41,492 nt of DNA from Bacteroidetes bacterium HGW-Bacteroidetes-6 (GTDB lineage: Bacteria > Bacteroidota > Bacteroidia > Bacteroidales > DTU049), in contig PHDB01000030.1 of assembly GCA_002842495.1 (NCBI GenBank), forward strand, positions 1 to 41,492, in the 5' to 3' direction. Within the stretch, counting starts at the first letter, position 1. Every line of letters starts with the position of its first letter. Below are positions 1 through 8,846 of the stretch, in pieces. Made by a program: the position numbers and the translations under genes. The notes beneath the pieces are model-generated. The model did not search any database and had not been told where the DNA came from. It was given only the letters and a program-made list of their open reading frames with translations.

Positions 1-2499
1 TATTTCTGGGATACCGATCCCGGAAACGGAAACGGTACAACCATTCTTGCTCTAGACGGAAACCTTGACGAAGCCATTGAAACCCTTTTTAGCAGTAGTG
101 TAAACCAACCGATTGTCGGGATGCACACATTTAATATTCGCGTAAAAGACTTCGGAAACTTCTGGGGACCAACATTCACAAGTGTTGTCAACATAGAAAA
201 TACCATTACAGCTACCGACAAAAAAGTGATTCAAGCCGAATGTTTCTGGGATGCCGACCCTGGAGAAGGTAATGGAATTACCATTCTTGCTTTCGATGGA
301 AATCTAGATGAAGCTATTGAAATACTCACAAGCAGCAGTGTTCCAACATTGGGGCTGAGCCTTGGCGTTCATGTTTTCAACATTCGCATTAAAGACCATA
401 ATAATTTCTGGGGGCCGGTTTTCAAACATGTGGTTGAAGTGACCGATTGTATTGCTCCAGTGGTAAATCTCGGTACTGACAGGGCAATCTGCGACGGGCA
501 GAATATTACACTTGATGCGAGCAATCATTTTGCAGTTTATGCCTGGAGCACAGGTGAAACCACTCAAACGATCAATCTGTCGGTACCCGGCACATACAGC
601 GTTGCAGCTACTGATACACTGGGTTGCGTCCGGAAAGACACCATTGTGATCTATCCTCAGCAACATGTAGACCTCGGGAATGATACAACTATCTGTCCGG
701 CAACTTCGCTCATTCTTAACGCGGGGACTTTTGCCTCGTATGCATGGAGCACTTCGCAAAGCAGTGCATCCATCAGTATCAATCCGGCTTCGGCAAACAA
801 CTATTCCGTTACGGTGACCGATGCAAACGGATGTCTGTCAGCTGACACAATACATGTCAGTCTTTTCCCGTGGCCTGTAGTCAATCTGGGCAACGACACA
901 TCGTTATGCGCAGGCGAAACACTGATGCTCAATGCCGGAAGCTTTTCCTCCTATTTGTGGACAGGTGGAAGTAATTCGCAGTATCTGACAGTATCAGCTA
1001 CCGGCACGTATAGTGTAACTGTTACTGATGGGAATTCCTGTCATAATTCCGATAACATCTCCGTAACATTTCATTCGCTGCCGGCTGCCGATCTGGGAGC
1101 CGATCAGGTTATCTGCGACGGAAATCCGCAAATACTCGATGCCGGTATCTTTTCTGCATACCTTTGGTCTGACATGTCAACCGGACAAACACTCTCGGTC
1201 TCTTCTCCCGGCATCTATTCGGTGACAGTAACGGACGAAAACGGATGCCACGGATCAGATGCCATTCAGGTGACAGCATCGAACACTGTCAATACTTCTT
1301 TAGCATATTCAATTTGCCAGGGTAACTCGTACAACTTCAACGGCAACTTGTTAACAACAGCAGGGATCTACCATGACACACTTGTGTCAGTTGCCGGCTG
1401 CGACAGTATCGTTACACTGACACTAACAGTCAATCCGCTACCAGTCATAGACCTAGGCAACGACACATCGTTATGCGCAGGCGAAACACTGTTGCTTAAT
1501 GCCGGATCTTATTCCTCCTATTTGTGGACGGGTGGAAGTAATTCGCAGTATCTGACGGTATCAGCTACCGGCACGTATAGTGTAACCGTTACCGATGGGA
1601 ACTCCTGTCATAATTCCGATAACATCTCCGTAACATTTCATTTGCTGCCGGCTGCCGATCTGGGACCCGACCTGGTCATCTGCGACGGCAATCCGCAAAT
1701 ACTCGATGCCGGTGCATTTTCCGCATACCTCTGGTCTGACATGTCAACCGGACAAACGCTCTCAGTCTCTTCTCCCGGCATCTACTCGGTAACAGTAACG
1801 GACGGAAACGGATGCCACGGATCAGATGCCATTCAGGTGACTGCATCGAACACCGTCAACACTTCTTTAGCACATTCTATCTGCCAGGGTAACTCGTACA
1901 ACTTCAACGGCAACTTGTTAACAACAGCAGGGATCTACCATGACACGCTTGTTTCGGCTGCCGGATGCGACAGTATCGTTGAACTGACACTGACGGTCAA
2001 TCCCCTGCCAGTGGTTAATCTGGGACCCGATACAATTATCTGCATCTGGGAATCCATTGTTCTGAATGCCGGCATACACGATTCGTACAATTGGTCAACT
2101 GGAGCTTCATCGCAGTATCTGCTGATCGACTCCACAGGGTACGGAGCCGGTGCGCACCTGTTTTCTGTGATTGTAAGTGATAATTTCTGCGAATCATCTG
2201 ATGCCATTGTAATAACCTTTGATCCCTGCACAGGATTAAACAAGAATGAACCAGGTTCTGTTTCATTATACCCGAATCCAGGTAATGGAACCGTTTTCAT
2301 TCTTCTCAACAACTCTCAACCCGAAGAAATTGAGCTTAGTTTATTCAATCCTGAAGGAAAGTTGATTAAATCATGGAAAAGAACATTTTTAGCTGGAATT
2401 CCAGAATCGATCAATTTCGACGAAGCTGCCAGGGGCGTGTATTATTTAAGAATCTCAGGTTCCAACACTACAAGCTTTCACAAACTAATTTACGACTAG
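1..2499 (+). CDS. T9SS-sorted repeat protein, 3' portion (5' end outside window)
   Basis: The reading frame is open from base 1, so the true start lies upstream; 832 codons are visible. Two ~80-residue units come first (starting near residues 2 and 82), each with FWDxDPGxGNG, a DGNLDEAIE stretch and an NFWGPxF motif. Then follow Ig/PKD-like beta modules with the signatures NLGNDTSLC, YLWTGGSN and YSVTVTD, each bearing a pair of Cys. The last ~79 residues (YPNPGNG onward) match a type A T9SS sorting domain, so the protein is probably exported through the outer membrane and cell-surface anchored or released. Modules 871-1437 and 1438-2004 are near-identical tandem copies. The role is probably adhesive or structural, by inference only; no catalytic motif was seen. 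Confidence 0.85.
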   Translation, partial: YFWDTDPGNGNGTTILALDGNLDEAIETLFSSSVNQPIVGMHTFNIRVKDFGNFWGPTFTSVVNIENTITATDKKVIQAECFWDADPGEGNGITILAFDGNLDEAIEILTSSSVPTLGLSLGVHVFNIRIKDHNNFWGPVFKHVVEVTDCIAPVVNLGTDRAICDGQNITLDASNHFAVYAWSTGETTQTINLSVPGTYSVAATDTLGCVRKDTIVIYPQQHVDLGNDTTICPATSLILNAGTFASYAWSTSQSSASISINPASANNYSVTVTDANGCLSADTIHVSLFPWPVVNLGNDTSLCAGETLMLNAGSFSSYLWTGGSNSQYLTVSATGTYSVTVTDGNSCHNSDNISVTFHSLPAADLGADQVICDGNPQILDAGIFSAYLWSDMSTGQTLSVSSPGIYSVTVTDENGCHGSDAIQVTASNTVNTSLAYSICQGNSYNFNGNLLTTAGIYHDTLVSVAGCDSIVTLTLTVNPLPVIDLGNDTSLCAGETLLLNAGSYSSYLWTGGSNSQYLTVSATGTYSVTVTDGNSCHNSDNISVTFHLLPAADLGPDLVICDGNPQILDAGAFSAYLWSDMSTGQTLSVSSPGIYSVTVTDGNGCHGSDAIQVTASNTVNTSLAHSICQGNSYNFNGNLLTTAGIYHDTLVSAAGCDSIVELTLTVNPLPVVNLGPDTIICIWESIVLNAGIHDSYNWSTGASSQYLLIDSTGYGAGAHLFSVIVSDNFCESSDAIVITFDPCTGLNKNEPGSVSLYPNPGNGTVFILLNNSQPEEIELSLFNPEGKLIKSWKRTFLAGIPESINFDEAARGVYYLRISGSNTTSFHKLIYD
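871..2004 (+). repeat. 567-bp tandem duplication inside the T9SS protein gene
   Basis: Two in-frame copies (871-1437 and 1438-2004) lie head to tail with a period of exactly 567 bp (189 codons). The word caacgacaca starts at 891 and again at 1458. Differences are scattered, mostly synonymous or conservative (for example LMLNAGSF versus LLLNAGSY). A third, diverged module begins in frame at 2005. Each copy encodes two Ig-like modules plus a Cys-containing SICQGNSYNFNG module. Confidence 0.9.
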
Positions 2500-2629
2500 T
2501 TTGTTCTTTTTTCGATGCGAACGTATTTCAGTATTACTGGAAACAGGTTCTTTTATCAATTGATAAAAGAATAAAACCGATGAGAGTTGTATCTTAATCT
2601 GAAGAATTCTGTCAGCATTTACTATTTGA

Positions 2630-2668
2630 TGAAATATATAACAGCCCATAGGGCTGTTATATATTTCA
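2630..2668. terminator. Perfect 18-bp hairpin, probable bidirectional terminator
   Basis: The arms 2630-2647 and 2651-2668 are perfectly complementary over 18 bp, with a three-base loop (ata). The top is GC-rich (cagccc/gggctg) and the base is AT-rich. It lies 131 bp after the stop of the T9SS gene and 182 bp before the PPR gene. No long T tract follows on the plus strand, so it could also be an RNA-stability or processing element. Confidence 0.6.
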
Positions 2669-2849
2669 GTCTGGCACCAAATAAATTGTTGTTACTTTAT
2701 TTTGAATAGGAAAACCGTTAAACATCGCATAATAAAACAAAACGGCTATTTTACTGTTGATTATGTGCACGAATGATTTTATTATAAAGAAATTATTATC
2801 TTAGCTATTACAAGCTCAATCAATATTATCTCCTCATTCCCCAACTGCT

Positions 2850-3632
2850 ATGAACGAAACCACCACAACCCGTAACGAATCAGCCGATTGGTGTCTGAAA
2901 TTAAGAAATCTTCGCGACAATATCAAACAAAGAGTACTCGACAACAGCGAAGCACTTTCTGTTGCCGAAGAAATAAAAGAACATTACATCTCCATTGGAA
3001 TTAAGCCCGTAACAGATGTTCTTAATGCCCATATTCATTTGTGTAAAACCGACGATCAGGCTCGGGCAGTTCTTGCGGCATATACCGAATTCAATGTACC
3101 CTACTCCACAGCTACATTCAATATTCTCATTTCAATATCGGGCAATTTTCTCACAGCATCATCATACTATCACAAAATGCTCGAATATGGCGTTCAACCA
3201 AATACAATCACACTCAACAGCTTCATTTCGTTGTGTCAGTCGCTGGGTCAGGCCCGTGAGATCATCAGGCTTATGCGAAAACATCGTGTTCAACCAGGTA
3301 CACCAACCTACAATGCATTACTCACTATAGCCCCTGGAGACAAAGTCCGATTTGAACTCATACAGGAAATGGAACTCAATGGCATTGTTGCGGATGTGAT
3401 TACATATAATACGCTTATTTCAAGATCATCTGGATTTCAACAAGCTATGCTACATTTCGCCGAGCTCAAGGCGAAAGAGCTCATTCCTTCAATAAACAGC
3501 TATGTTTCGCTGCTAAAAAAAGCCGGAAGCACTGAAGAAATAAACATGGTAAAGGAATTGCTTGCTCATTCCGGCGTCGCAACCAATAACGCATGGAAAA
3601 ATTTGCTTGAAAAAAAAGAATGGGGCAATTAA
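2850..3632 (+). CDS. Pentatricopeptide-repeat (PPR)-like protein
   Basis: This 260-residue protein has no signal peptide or membrane segment, so it is probably cytosolic. From residue 55 it holds six contiguous helical-hairpin repeats of exactly 32 residues (55-86, 87-118, 119-150, 151-182, 183-214, 215-246), preceded by one degenerate unit (about 23-54) and followed by a 14-residue cap. Typical words are TATFNILIS, TPTYNALL and VITYNTLIS, with helix B ending in GVQPN or GIVAD. That is the PPR consensus in a form three residues shorter than the canonical 35. The fifth residue of repeats 1-5 is Asn, and the last residues are S, N, G, D, S and N, the positions that read bases in plant PPRs. PPR proteins bind single-stranded RNA in organelles, and bacterial examples are rare. 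RNA binding is inferred. It appears to be transcribed alone. Confidence 0.8.
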   Translation: MNETTTTRNESADWCLKLRNLRDNIKQRVLDNSEALSVAEEIKEHYISIGIKPVTDVLNAHIHLCKTDDQARAVLAAYTEFNVPYSTATFNILISISGNFLTASSYYHKMLEYGVQPNTITLNSFISLCQSLGQAREIIRLMRKHRVQPGTPTYNALLTIAPGDKVRFELIQEMELNGIVADVITYNTLISRSSGFQQAMLHFAELKAKELIPSINSYVSLLKKAGSTEEINMVKELLAHSGVATNNAWKNLLEKKEWGN

Positions 3633-3654
3633 ATAGTTCAATTGAGCAAATTCA

Positions 3655-3662
3655 TATATTTG
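3655..3662 (+). promoter_or_regulatory. Bacteroidota-type -7 box (TATATTTG)
   Basis: It matches TAnnTTTG and sits 16 bp before the ATG at 3679, in the 46-bp gap after the PPR gene. The start site would fall near 3666, giving a leader of about a dozen bases. No convincing -33 element was seen. Confidence 0.5.
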
Positions 3663-3678
3663 CAAAAACAAAAAACCA

Positions 3679-4476
3679 ATGAAAGCCTTTTTTATCTTAA
3701 TTTTTGCTGTTTTTATAGCAACTGCACCTGTTGTTGCTCAAAATTGCACCCCTGATGCGGGTGTTGTCAGTTTGGGTGTAAGTGGCATGTTTCCCGATCC
3801 TAATGTCAGCCCTAATCTGCCCGATGGTACAATTGGAGTTGCATACACAACTACAATTACATTTGTTGTGCCGGCTGATTCACTTGTAGATTTAAGCTCT
3901 ATTCTCGGCTTCCCTTTTCCGCCCGTAACATTAACGGTTAACTATTTCGAAGCCGTTGCTCCGGTATTGTTGCCTGCTGGTCTGGCAGCTGTATGTGAAC
4001 CCTCATCGTGCCAAACCACAGGTGGTTCAAATGGCTGCATGGCTATTGAAGGAACACCAACAGCAAGCGGAACCACTCCAATCAGTGTAACTGGTTTTTT
4101 TAGCTTAAATGTTCCTGTCTCGGTTCCCGTTATTGGGGGTACAACTCAAATACTTCCGGCCACTTTTGCGCCGTATAGTCTTACTATTAACACGGGTTCT
4201 GTTTCGATTGACGAAAACAGTTCTCCGATTGCATCGGTCTTCCCAAATCCGTTTTGCAGTGAACTTTCTGTTGGCTTTGTTTCTGCTAAAAATCAAAATA
4301 CAGTAGTATCGATTTTTAATGCTACAGGACAACTCACAGAAACTGTTTCCGTAACAGCTAAACAGGGTGAAAACATTATTTCATTTGCAACTGCCAGTTG
4401 GGAATCGGGCGCTTATTACTATGCTGTTATCCAGAATGGTCATATTATGACCTCTGGAAGCATCACAAAAGAATAA
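3679..4476 (+). CDS. Secreted protein with T9SS type A sorting domain
   Basis: The protein has 265 residues. It opens with a clear signal peptide (lysine, hydrophobic core, cleavage after PVVAQ near residue 21). The middle (about 22-180) is a low-charge beta-type region rich in Thr, Val and Pro with three or four Cys, resembling cadherin/Ig-like sheets but not assignable. The end (about 186-265, starting VFPNPF) is a T9SS sorting domain with the usual GxYYYxV strand. The cargo is probably surface-anchored, with unknown function. Its own promoter box and terminator make it a single-gene unit. Confidence 0.8.
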   Translation: MKAFFILIFAVFIATAPVVAQNCTPDAGVVSLGVSGMFPDPNVSPNLPDGTIGVAYTTTITFVVPADSLVDLSSILGFPFPPVTLTVNYFEAVAPVLLPAGLAAVCEPSSCQTTGGSNGCMAIEGTPTASGTTPISVTGFFSLNVPVSVPVIGGTTQILPATFAPYSLTINTGSVSIDENSSPIASVFPNPFCSELSVGFVSAKNQNTVVSIFNATGQLTETVSVTAKQGENIISFATASWESGAYYYAVIQNGHIMTSGSITKE

Positions 4477-4490
4477 AAGGAGCTTATCAT

Positions 4491-4546
4491 TCCGCGATTT
4501 GTTTACGTCCGGCATTAATCCGGAATAAGGGAATTGCGGATTTTTT
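4491..4546 (+). terminator. Rho-independent terminator
   Basis: The outer stem ccgcgatt (4492-4499) pairs with aattgcgg (4532-4539, one G-U). Inside it is a small tccgg/ccgga hairpin (4508-4512 and 4520-4524). Six T follow at 4541-4546. It closes the T9SS gene that ends at 4476. Confidence 0.7.
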
Positions 4547-4597
4547 ATGCAAAGTGGTAAAACCGGCATCTCTGTAACTTCAAAAACAAAGTAAACC

Positions 4598-5134
4598 ATG
4601 AAAAGTCTTCTTTTCCTTATTGTTCTGAATACAACCATTTTGCATGGACAATCTGTTAAAATCGGAAAATCAGCCATCAAAGAAAATCGAGCCGAACTCA
4701 CCCAAGCCAATGATGCCCGCAAAATAGAGTTTTTATCGAACGACTCTATATTGGTAAATCTCAATGCCGAGTTCTTTCGGTTTAAATACGAAGGCGAAGG
4801 CTACAACGAAGAAGATGCCATTCGATTTATACTTAGCGTTGAAAACAGGAGCAAAAATCCAATCCCCGACATTCAAAGCAGTCGTTGGGACAATGTGAAA
4901 ATATTCATTAACGGAAAAAGTGAGTTTGAAATGACTATAGTAAATTGTGTGAGCGGCAACTTTAAATTAGCCCCGGGAGCAACCGATACATGGAATTTCG
5001 ATTTGCAAACCACAGGTCCCTATGCTATCAATTTCGGCAATGTATTTACTTTTCAATGGGAATATTGTGGTGTTAAATCAATAATTCTGGAAGTGAATAT
5101 TAAACTCAAAAAAGCCACAATTATCAAAGAATAA
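4598..5134 (+). CDS. Hypothetical secreted protein
   Basis: This 178-residue protein begins with a short signal peptide (MKSLLFLIVLNTTILHGQ). There is no lipobox and no T9SS domain, so it is probably periplasmic. The mature part looks like a single beta-sandwich with alternating hydrophobic strands, for example IRFILSVENRSKNPIPD. I do not recognise a family. It is followed after 12 bp by the next gene, so the two are probably co-transcribed. Confidence 0.65.
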   Translation: MKSLLFLIVLNTTILHGQSVKIGKSAIKENRAELTQANDARKIEFLSNDSILVNLNAEFFRFKYEGEGYNEEDAIRFILSVENRSKNPIPDIQSSRWDNVKIFINGKSEFEMTIVNCVSGNFKLAPGATDTWNFDLQTTGPYAINFGNVFTFQWEYCGVKSIILEVNIKLKKATIIKE

Positions 5135-5146
5135 TAAATTGAACTC

Positions 5147-5611
5147 ATGAAAAAAAGCGACTACACCCGTTTGACCCGCGAGTGCCGTTTTGAAGAATTC
5201 AAACCTGCATTCTTTGAATACCTGCAAAAGTATATTCAAAACAATGGACTCAAAGAATACAAAATGGAGGCCCTGGCTTGTTTCGAAACCACCAATCATA
5301 AAAAAGGATTTCTGGGCAAAGTAAAAACCAGCTACACCGAAATTTGTATAACTGAGCGTTTTTTGTTTTGGGCAACTATAGACGAAAAAAAAGAGACTGG
5401 CATGGCTGCCGCTCAATGGAACGAAATTTCAGGAATCAGAGAGTGGGAAGACACCGAAATGGGTAAACTTTTCGAAGAAACGGGATTGGAATTATTTGGT
5501 TTTACCTACAAGTCGAGCAAACGAGGCTCATGGTTTATCGGTATCGAGAACAATGAAGCTGGTCGTAAGTGCAAAGAACTGATGAAAAGCATGACTCTTT
5601 CTATAAAATAA
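5147..5611 (+). CDS. Hypothetical cytosolic protein
   Basis: The protein has 154 residues with no signal peptide or transmembrane segment and is rich in Lys, Glu and Phe. The N-terminal half is helical and charged. The C-terminal part contains WIGIENNEAGRKCKELM, which could form an alpha/beta PH-like fold, but this is a guess. It lies 12 bp after the secreted unknown at 4598, so a shared transcript is likely. No family was recognised. Confidence 0.6.
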   Translation: MKKSDYTRLTRECRFEEFKPAFFEYLQKYIQNNGLKEYKMEALACFETTNHKKGFLGKVKTSYTEICITERFLFWATIDEKKETGMAAAQWNEISGIREWEDTEMGKLFEETGLELFGFTYKSSKRGSWFIGIENNEAGRKCKELMKSMTLSIK

Positions 5612-5615
5612 TCCA

Positions 5616-5623
5616 TATATTTG
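5616..5623 (+). promoter_or_regulatory. -7 box TATATTTG upstream of the DUF218 gene
   Basis: A perfect TAnnTTTG match lies 74 bp before the ATG at 5698 and just after the stop of the preceding gene, giving an untranslated leader of about 70 bases. No clear -33 element was seen. Confidence 0.45.
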
Positions 5624-5697
5624 TCTATCAAAAAAAATGATTATAAAATACCGTTTCAAAACGGGCAATCAAGGGTGCTGAAAGCCTGTAAAAAGTT

Positions 5698-6246
5698 ATG
5701 AGATTAAAACACATTATTCGCCTACTTTTGCTTTGGTTTCTGATTCACGAAACTATCATCATTGTTGATGGTTTGCGCGACGAAAAAGTGAATTGCGAAG
5801 CAGCAATTATTTTTGGAACAACAGTAAATGCTGACGGGACACTTAGCACACGGCTTCAAGCTCGCCTCGATGCAGGAATAGAACTTTACAACAATAAAGT
5901 AGTCAGAAAACTATTTGTTAGTGGTGGATTAGGCAAAGAAGGTTTTGATGAAGGAACAAAGATGGCCGAATATCTAGTTTCGAAAGGAGTTTCCGAATCG
6001 GACATAATCGTTGACAATAATGGCAACAACACACGCGAAACAGCAGAAAACTTCGTGAAGCAATTTCCCGAATGTGAATCGGTAATTGTAGTGAGCCAGT
6101 ATTTTCATATTAGCCGTGCAAAGTTAGCTTTACGCAAAGTCGGTGTCAAAAATGTTTATGGTGTTCATGCACCTATTTTTGAATGGCGCGATCTGTTTTC
6201 GTTGGGAAGAGAGTTTTTTGCTTATTACAAGTATCTGATTTTCTAA
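5698..6246 (+). CDS. DUF218 (SanA/ElyC/YdcF-type) membrane-anchored protein
   Basis: The protein has 182 residues. One N-terminal hydrophobic segment (about 6-26) anchors it, and the rest is an alpha/beta DUF218 domain. Supporting words are AAIIFGTTVNADGTLS, the RLDAGIELY helix, LFVSGG, NTRETAENF and VVSQYFHISRA, all in family order. SanA/ElyC members are linked to envelope integrity in enterobacteria; the biochemical activity is unsettled. It is followed 22 bp later by the MBL-fold gene, so they may be co-transcribed. Confidence 0.8.
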   Translation: MRLKHIIRLLLLWFLIHETIIIVDGLRDEKVNCEAAIIFGTTVNADGTLSTRLQARLDAGIELYNNKVVRKLFVSGGLGKEGFDEGTKMAEYLVSKGVSESDIIVDNNGNNTRETAENFVKQFPECESVIVVSQYFHISRAKLALRKVGVKNVYGVHAPIFEWRDLFSLGREFFAYYKYLIF

Positions 6247-6268
6247 TATAAATCGTAAATAAAATCAT

Positions 6269-7270
6269 ATGAAACGATTTGTTTCTTTTCTGACTTTTTT
6301 GTTGCTGTTTCTCATTACCCATGCACAAACCGAATTCCCTACACCGCTGCAAATAACCGACAACCTCTACGAAGTTGGTTTGGATGGTTGCAACACCGCA
6401 TTTTTGGTAACCGACTCGGGTGTTGTGGTTGTAGATGCAGGCATTTCGCCCATCGACGGATGGAATCTGAAAGCAGCCATCGAATCGGTAACTGATAAAC
6501 CTGTTCGCTATGTCATTTCCACCCACCATCATTTCGATCATGTTGGTGGCTTGCAGGTATTTACGCCTGACGCTAGATTGATAGCTCCATCGGGTTGGTA
6601 CAACAATGTCACCGGAAGTGGAGCTGTAATCGCCAACGGGTTTGTTGCCGAAATGCAAAACGGACTCGACCAATATTCTGTCAAAAATGCACCCATAATA
6701 GACCATTTTCTTGAAAATAAACAATTTGCCGAAGCCGACAGTGTACAGGCCATCATCAATTTCTACAACAACTATATCGATTCGTTAAAAATCATCCGCA
6801 ATATGCCTCCCGACATTATTTTCAATAAAAAGCACAACCTGGTTTTCGGTGGAGAGGAAATTCGTCTGATTTACCCGGGTCCGGCTCACACAGGATCGGA
6901 TTGCATTGTTTACTTTGTAAATCAGAAGACAGTTCATGTGGGCGATCTGTATTTTGAAAAATCGTTTCCATATCTCGATGGTCCCTCAGGAGCATCGATT
7001 CACAACTGGATTAAAGTTCTCAAAAAGCTTTCGTCCGATCGAAAAAATAAGCATTTCATTTGCGGACACGGACATATTTCGTCGACAACCGACTTTCTCA
7101 TCATGCGTCAATTGCTCATCGATATGAAAGCAGAAGTGAAAGTTGCTAAAGAAAAAGGCCTTTCGGTTGAAGAAACCATCGAAGCTGTAAAAATGGAAAA
7201 ATACAGCGATTATCCAAGCCGCGACTTGCTCGAAAAAAATATCAGGTGGCTGTATGAGACTATGAAATAG
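6269..7270 (+). CDS. Secreted metallo-beta-lactamase-fold hydrolase
   Basis: The protein has 333 residues with a signal peptide ending at HAQ (residue 20), so it acts in the periplasm or outside. The zinc-binding HxHxDH motif is at residues 86-91 (HHHFDH), followed by His207 (GPAHTGSD), Asp226 (VGDLYF) and His267 (GHGH). This is the full MBL-fold ligand set and resembles subclass B3/quinoprotein-relay-like hydrolases rather than a proven beta-lactamase. The substrate cannot be told from sequence. A ~70-residue helical insertion between the HxHxDH strand and His207 carries NFYNNYIDSLK. Confidence 0.85.
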   Translation: MKRFVSFLTFLLLFLITHAQTEFPTPLQITDNLYEVGLDGCNTAFLVTDSGVVVVDAGISPIDGWNLKAAIESVTDKPVRYVISTHHHFDHVGGLQVFTPDARLIAPSGWYNNVTGSGAVIANGFVAEMQNGLDQYSVKNAPIIDHFLENKQFAEADSVQAIINFYNNYIDSLKIIRNMPPDIIFNKKHNLVFGGEEIRLIYPGPAHTGSDCIVYFVNQKTVHVGDLYFEKSFPYLDGPSGASIHNWIKVLKKLSSDRKNKHFICGHGHISSTTDFLIMRQLLIDMKAEVKVAKEKGLSVEETIEAVKMEKYSDYPSRDLLEKNIRWLYETMK

Positions 7271-7330
7271 TGTTTGTTTATTTAAAAAACACCTTTGATA
7301 TTATTTTGATACTATCACGAAAAAGGCTAT

Positions 7331-7370
7331 TTATAAAAAAGCAGAGACCAGTCAAACTAAATCTCTGCTT
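7331..7370 (-). terminator. Terminator of the phoH-purC operon
   Basis: aagcagaga (7339-7347) pairs with tctctgctt (7362-7370). Read on the minus strand, the stem is followed by a T run (7333-7340 region). It lies 20 bp past the purC stop. Confidence 0.7.
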
Positions 7371-7389
7371 CAGAAAGGTCGAATAAAAT

Positions 7390-8325
7390 TTACTTCAAAA
7401 ATTGCTTCACGGCTACATCGATATCGGCTGCAACATTATCAAGCGGAAGTTTGTTGAATTTTTCGCCGGTAATACTTTCGTAAAGCTCAATATATCTATC
7501 GGCTACACTTAGTACAAAATCATCGTTCATTTCGGGAACTTGTTGTCCATCTTTTCCCTGAAAACCATTTTCCATCAACCACTCGCGAACAAACTCTTTC
7601 GATAGTTGCTTCTGAGGCTGGCCTGCAGCCTGACGTTGCTCGTAACCTTCGCGATAGAAATAGCGCGACGAGTCAGGTGTATGAATTTCATCAATCAAAA
7701 CAATTTTATTTCCGATTTTTCCAAATTCGTATTTGGTATCAACCAAAATCAAACCTTTTTGTGCTGCTATTTCAGTACCACGGGCAAATAATTTGAGTGT
7801 ATAATTTTCGAGTTGAGCATAATCGGACTCGCTTACAAGACCAAGATTAATAATCTCTTCGCGCGAAATATCTTCGTCGTGGCCAACATCAGCTTTGGTA
7901 GTTGGTGTAATGATTGGATGGGCAAATTTCTGATTTTCAATCATTCCATCGGGCATAGCTTCGCCACAGATAGAACGTTTACCAGCTTTGTATTCGCGCC
8001 AGGCATGTCCGGTGAGGTAACCACGCACAACCATTTCCACTTTAAATGGTTCGGCATAGCGGCCCACCATTACACTTGGGTGTGGAACTCCAAGTTTCCA
8101 GTTGGGAACGATATCGGATGTAGCATCAAGAAATTTTTCGGCAATCAGATTAAGAACCTGACCTTTATATGGAATTCCGCGTGGTAAAACCACATCGAAT
8201 GCCGAAATACGATCGCTTACAATCATTACCAACATATCGTTTACGCGATACACATCACGGACTTTTCCACGATAAACATCCTGCTGCGGACTAAAATGAA
8301 AGTCGGTTGAAACAAGGTCCTTCAT
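7390..8325 (-). CDS. purC: Phosphoribosylaminoimidazole-succinocarboxamide synthase
   Basis: PurC (SAICAR synthetase) joins CAIR and aspartate with ATP in purine biosynthesis in the cytosol. I start it at the ATG at 8325 (MKDLVS, 311 residues); the frame stays open 30 codons further, but that part lacks similarity. Family words are [27 protein letters not shown] (substrate loop), DTKYEFG and [11 protein letters not shown]. The length fits the longer, ~300-residue type of PurC. It is the last gene of a three-gene run, 11 bp after the lipoprotein gene, and is followed by a terminator. Confidence 0.95.
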   Translation of the reverse strand: MKDLVSTDFHFSPQQDVYRGKVRDVYRVNDMLVMIVSDRISAFDVVLPRGIPYKGQVLNLIAEKFLDATSDIVPNWKLGVPHPSVMVGRYAEPFKVEMVVRGYLTGHAWREYKAGKRSICGEAMPDGMIENQKFAHPIITPTTKADVGHDEDISREEIINLGLVSESDYAQLENYTLKLFARGTEIAAQKGLILVDTKYEFGKIGNKIVLIDEIHTPDSSRYFYREGYEQRQAAGQPQKQLSKEFVREWLMENGFQGKDGQQVPEMNDDFVLSVADRYIELYESITGEKFNKLPLDNVAADIDVAVKQFLK

Positions 8326-8336
8326 AACAATTAATT

Positions 8337-8846
8337 TTACGGGTTGAGAATATAGGGGTCTAATTTGTAAAGCTGAAGTTCGTATAACGAATCGTTGTGA
8401 GTAGTGCTTATCCACAAATCGTACATCGACAAACGATTAATATCCCATGTATTTTCAGTGTTGATTGCTGGTATTAAATGAAATATTGGCGTAGTAATGT
8501 TGGTATACATAGCATATTCCGGTAGTTCGAATGAAAGAGTTTTGTTGTGATCGTCCAATATAAGCGCAGAACTACTCAAATGCGAAGAGCTTTTGCTTTC
8601 TTCTACCAAATAAATATAAAGCTGCTCTTTGCTACCCGAGATCACAAAACGCAAGTATACCGAGTCGTCCATATAAGCCGAATGGTAGTCGATGCCTTCA
8701 ATTTTGAGAGACTGTATTTCCCAAAGCCCCGACAAGCGTTTTTCGACACTCCGAAAACTCAAAGAAGGGCCATCGTCGTAACGACTACAGGCCAATGCGA
8801 CCACACCAAGGGCTATGAGAAGCAGAATCTTATTTATTTTCTTCAT
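8337..8846 (-). CDS. Putative lipoprotein between phoH and purC
   Basis: With the ATG at 8846 the protein has 169 residues and a type II signal ending in ALAC, with Cys20 as the lipidation site. An upstream ATG at 8912 would add 22 residues lying entirely inside phoH and is unlikely. The start overlaps the end of phoH by 17 bp (the word gaaaatgaagaaaataaataa holds both), indicating translational coupling. The mature part contains [12 protein letters not shown], a lipocalin-like opening often seen in Bacteroidota lipoproteins; the function is unknown. Confidence 0.8.
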   Translation of the reverse strand: MKKINKILLLIALGVVALACSRYDDGPSLSFRSVEKRLSGLWEIQSLKIEGIDYHSAYMDDSVYLRFVISGSKEQLYIYLVEESKSSSHLSSSALILDDHNKTLSFELPEYAMYTNITTPIFHLIPAINTENTWDINRLSMYDLWISTTHNDSLYELQLYKLDPYILNP

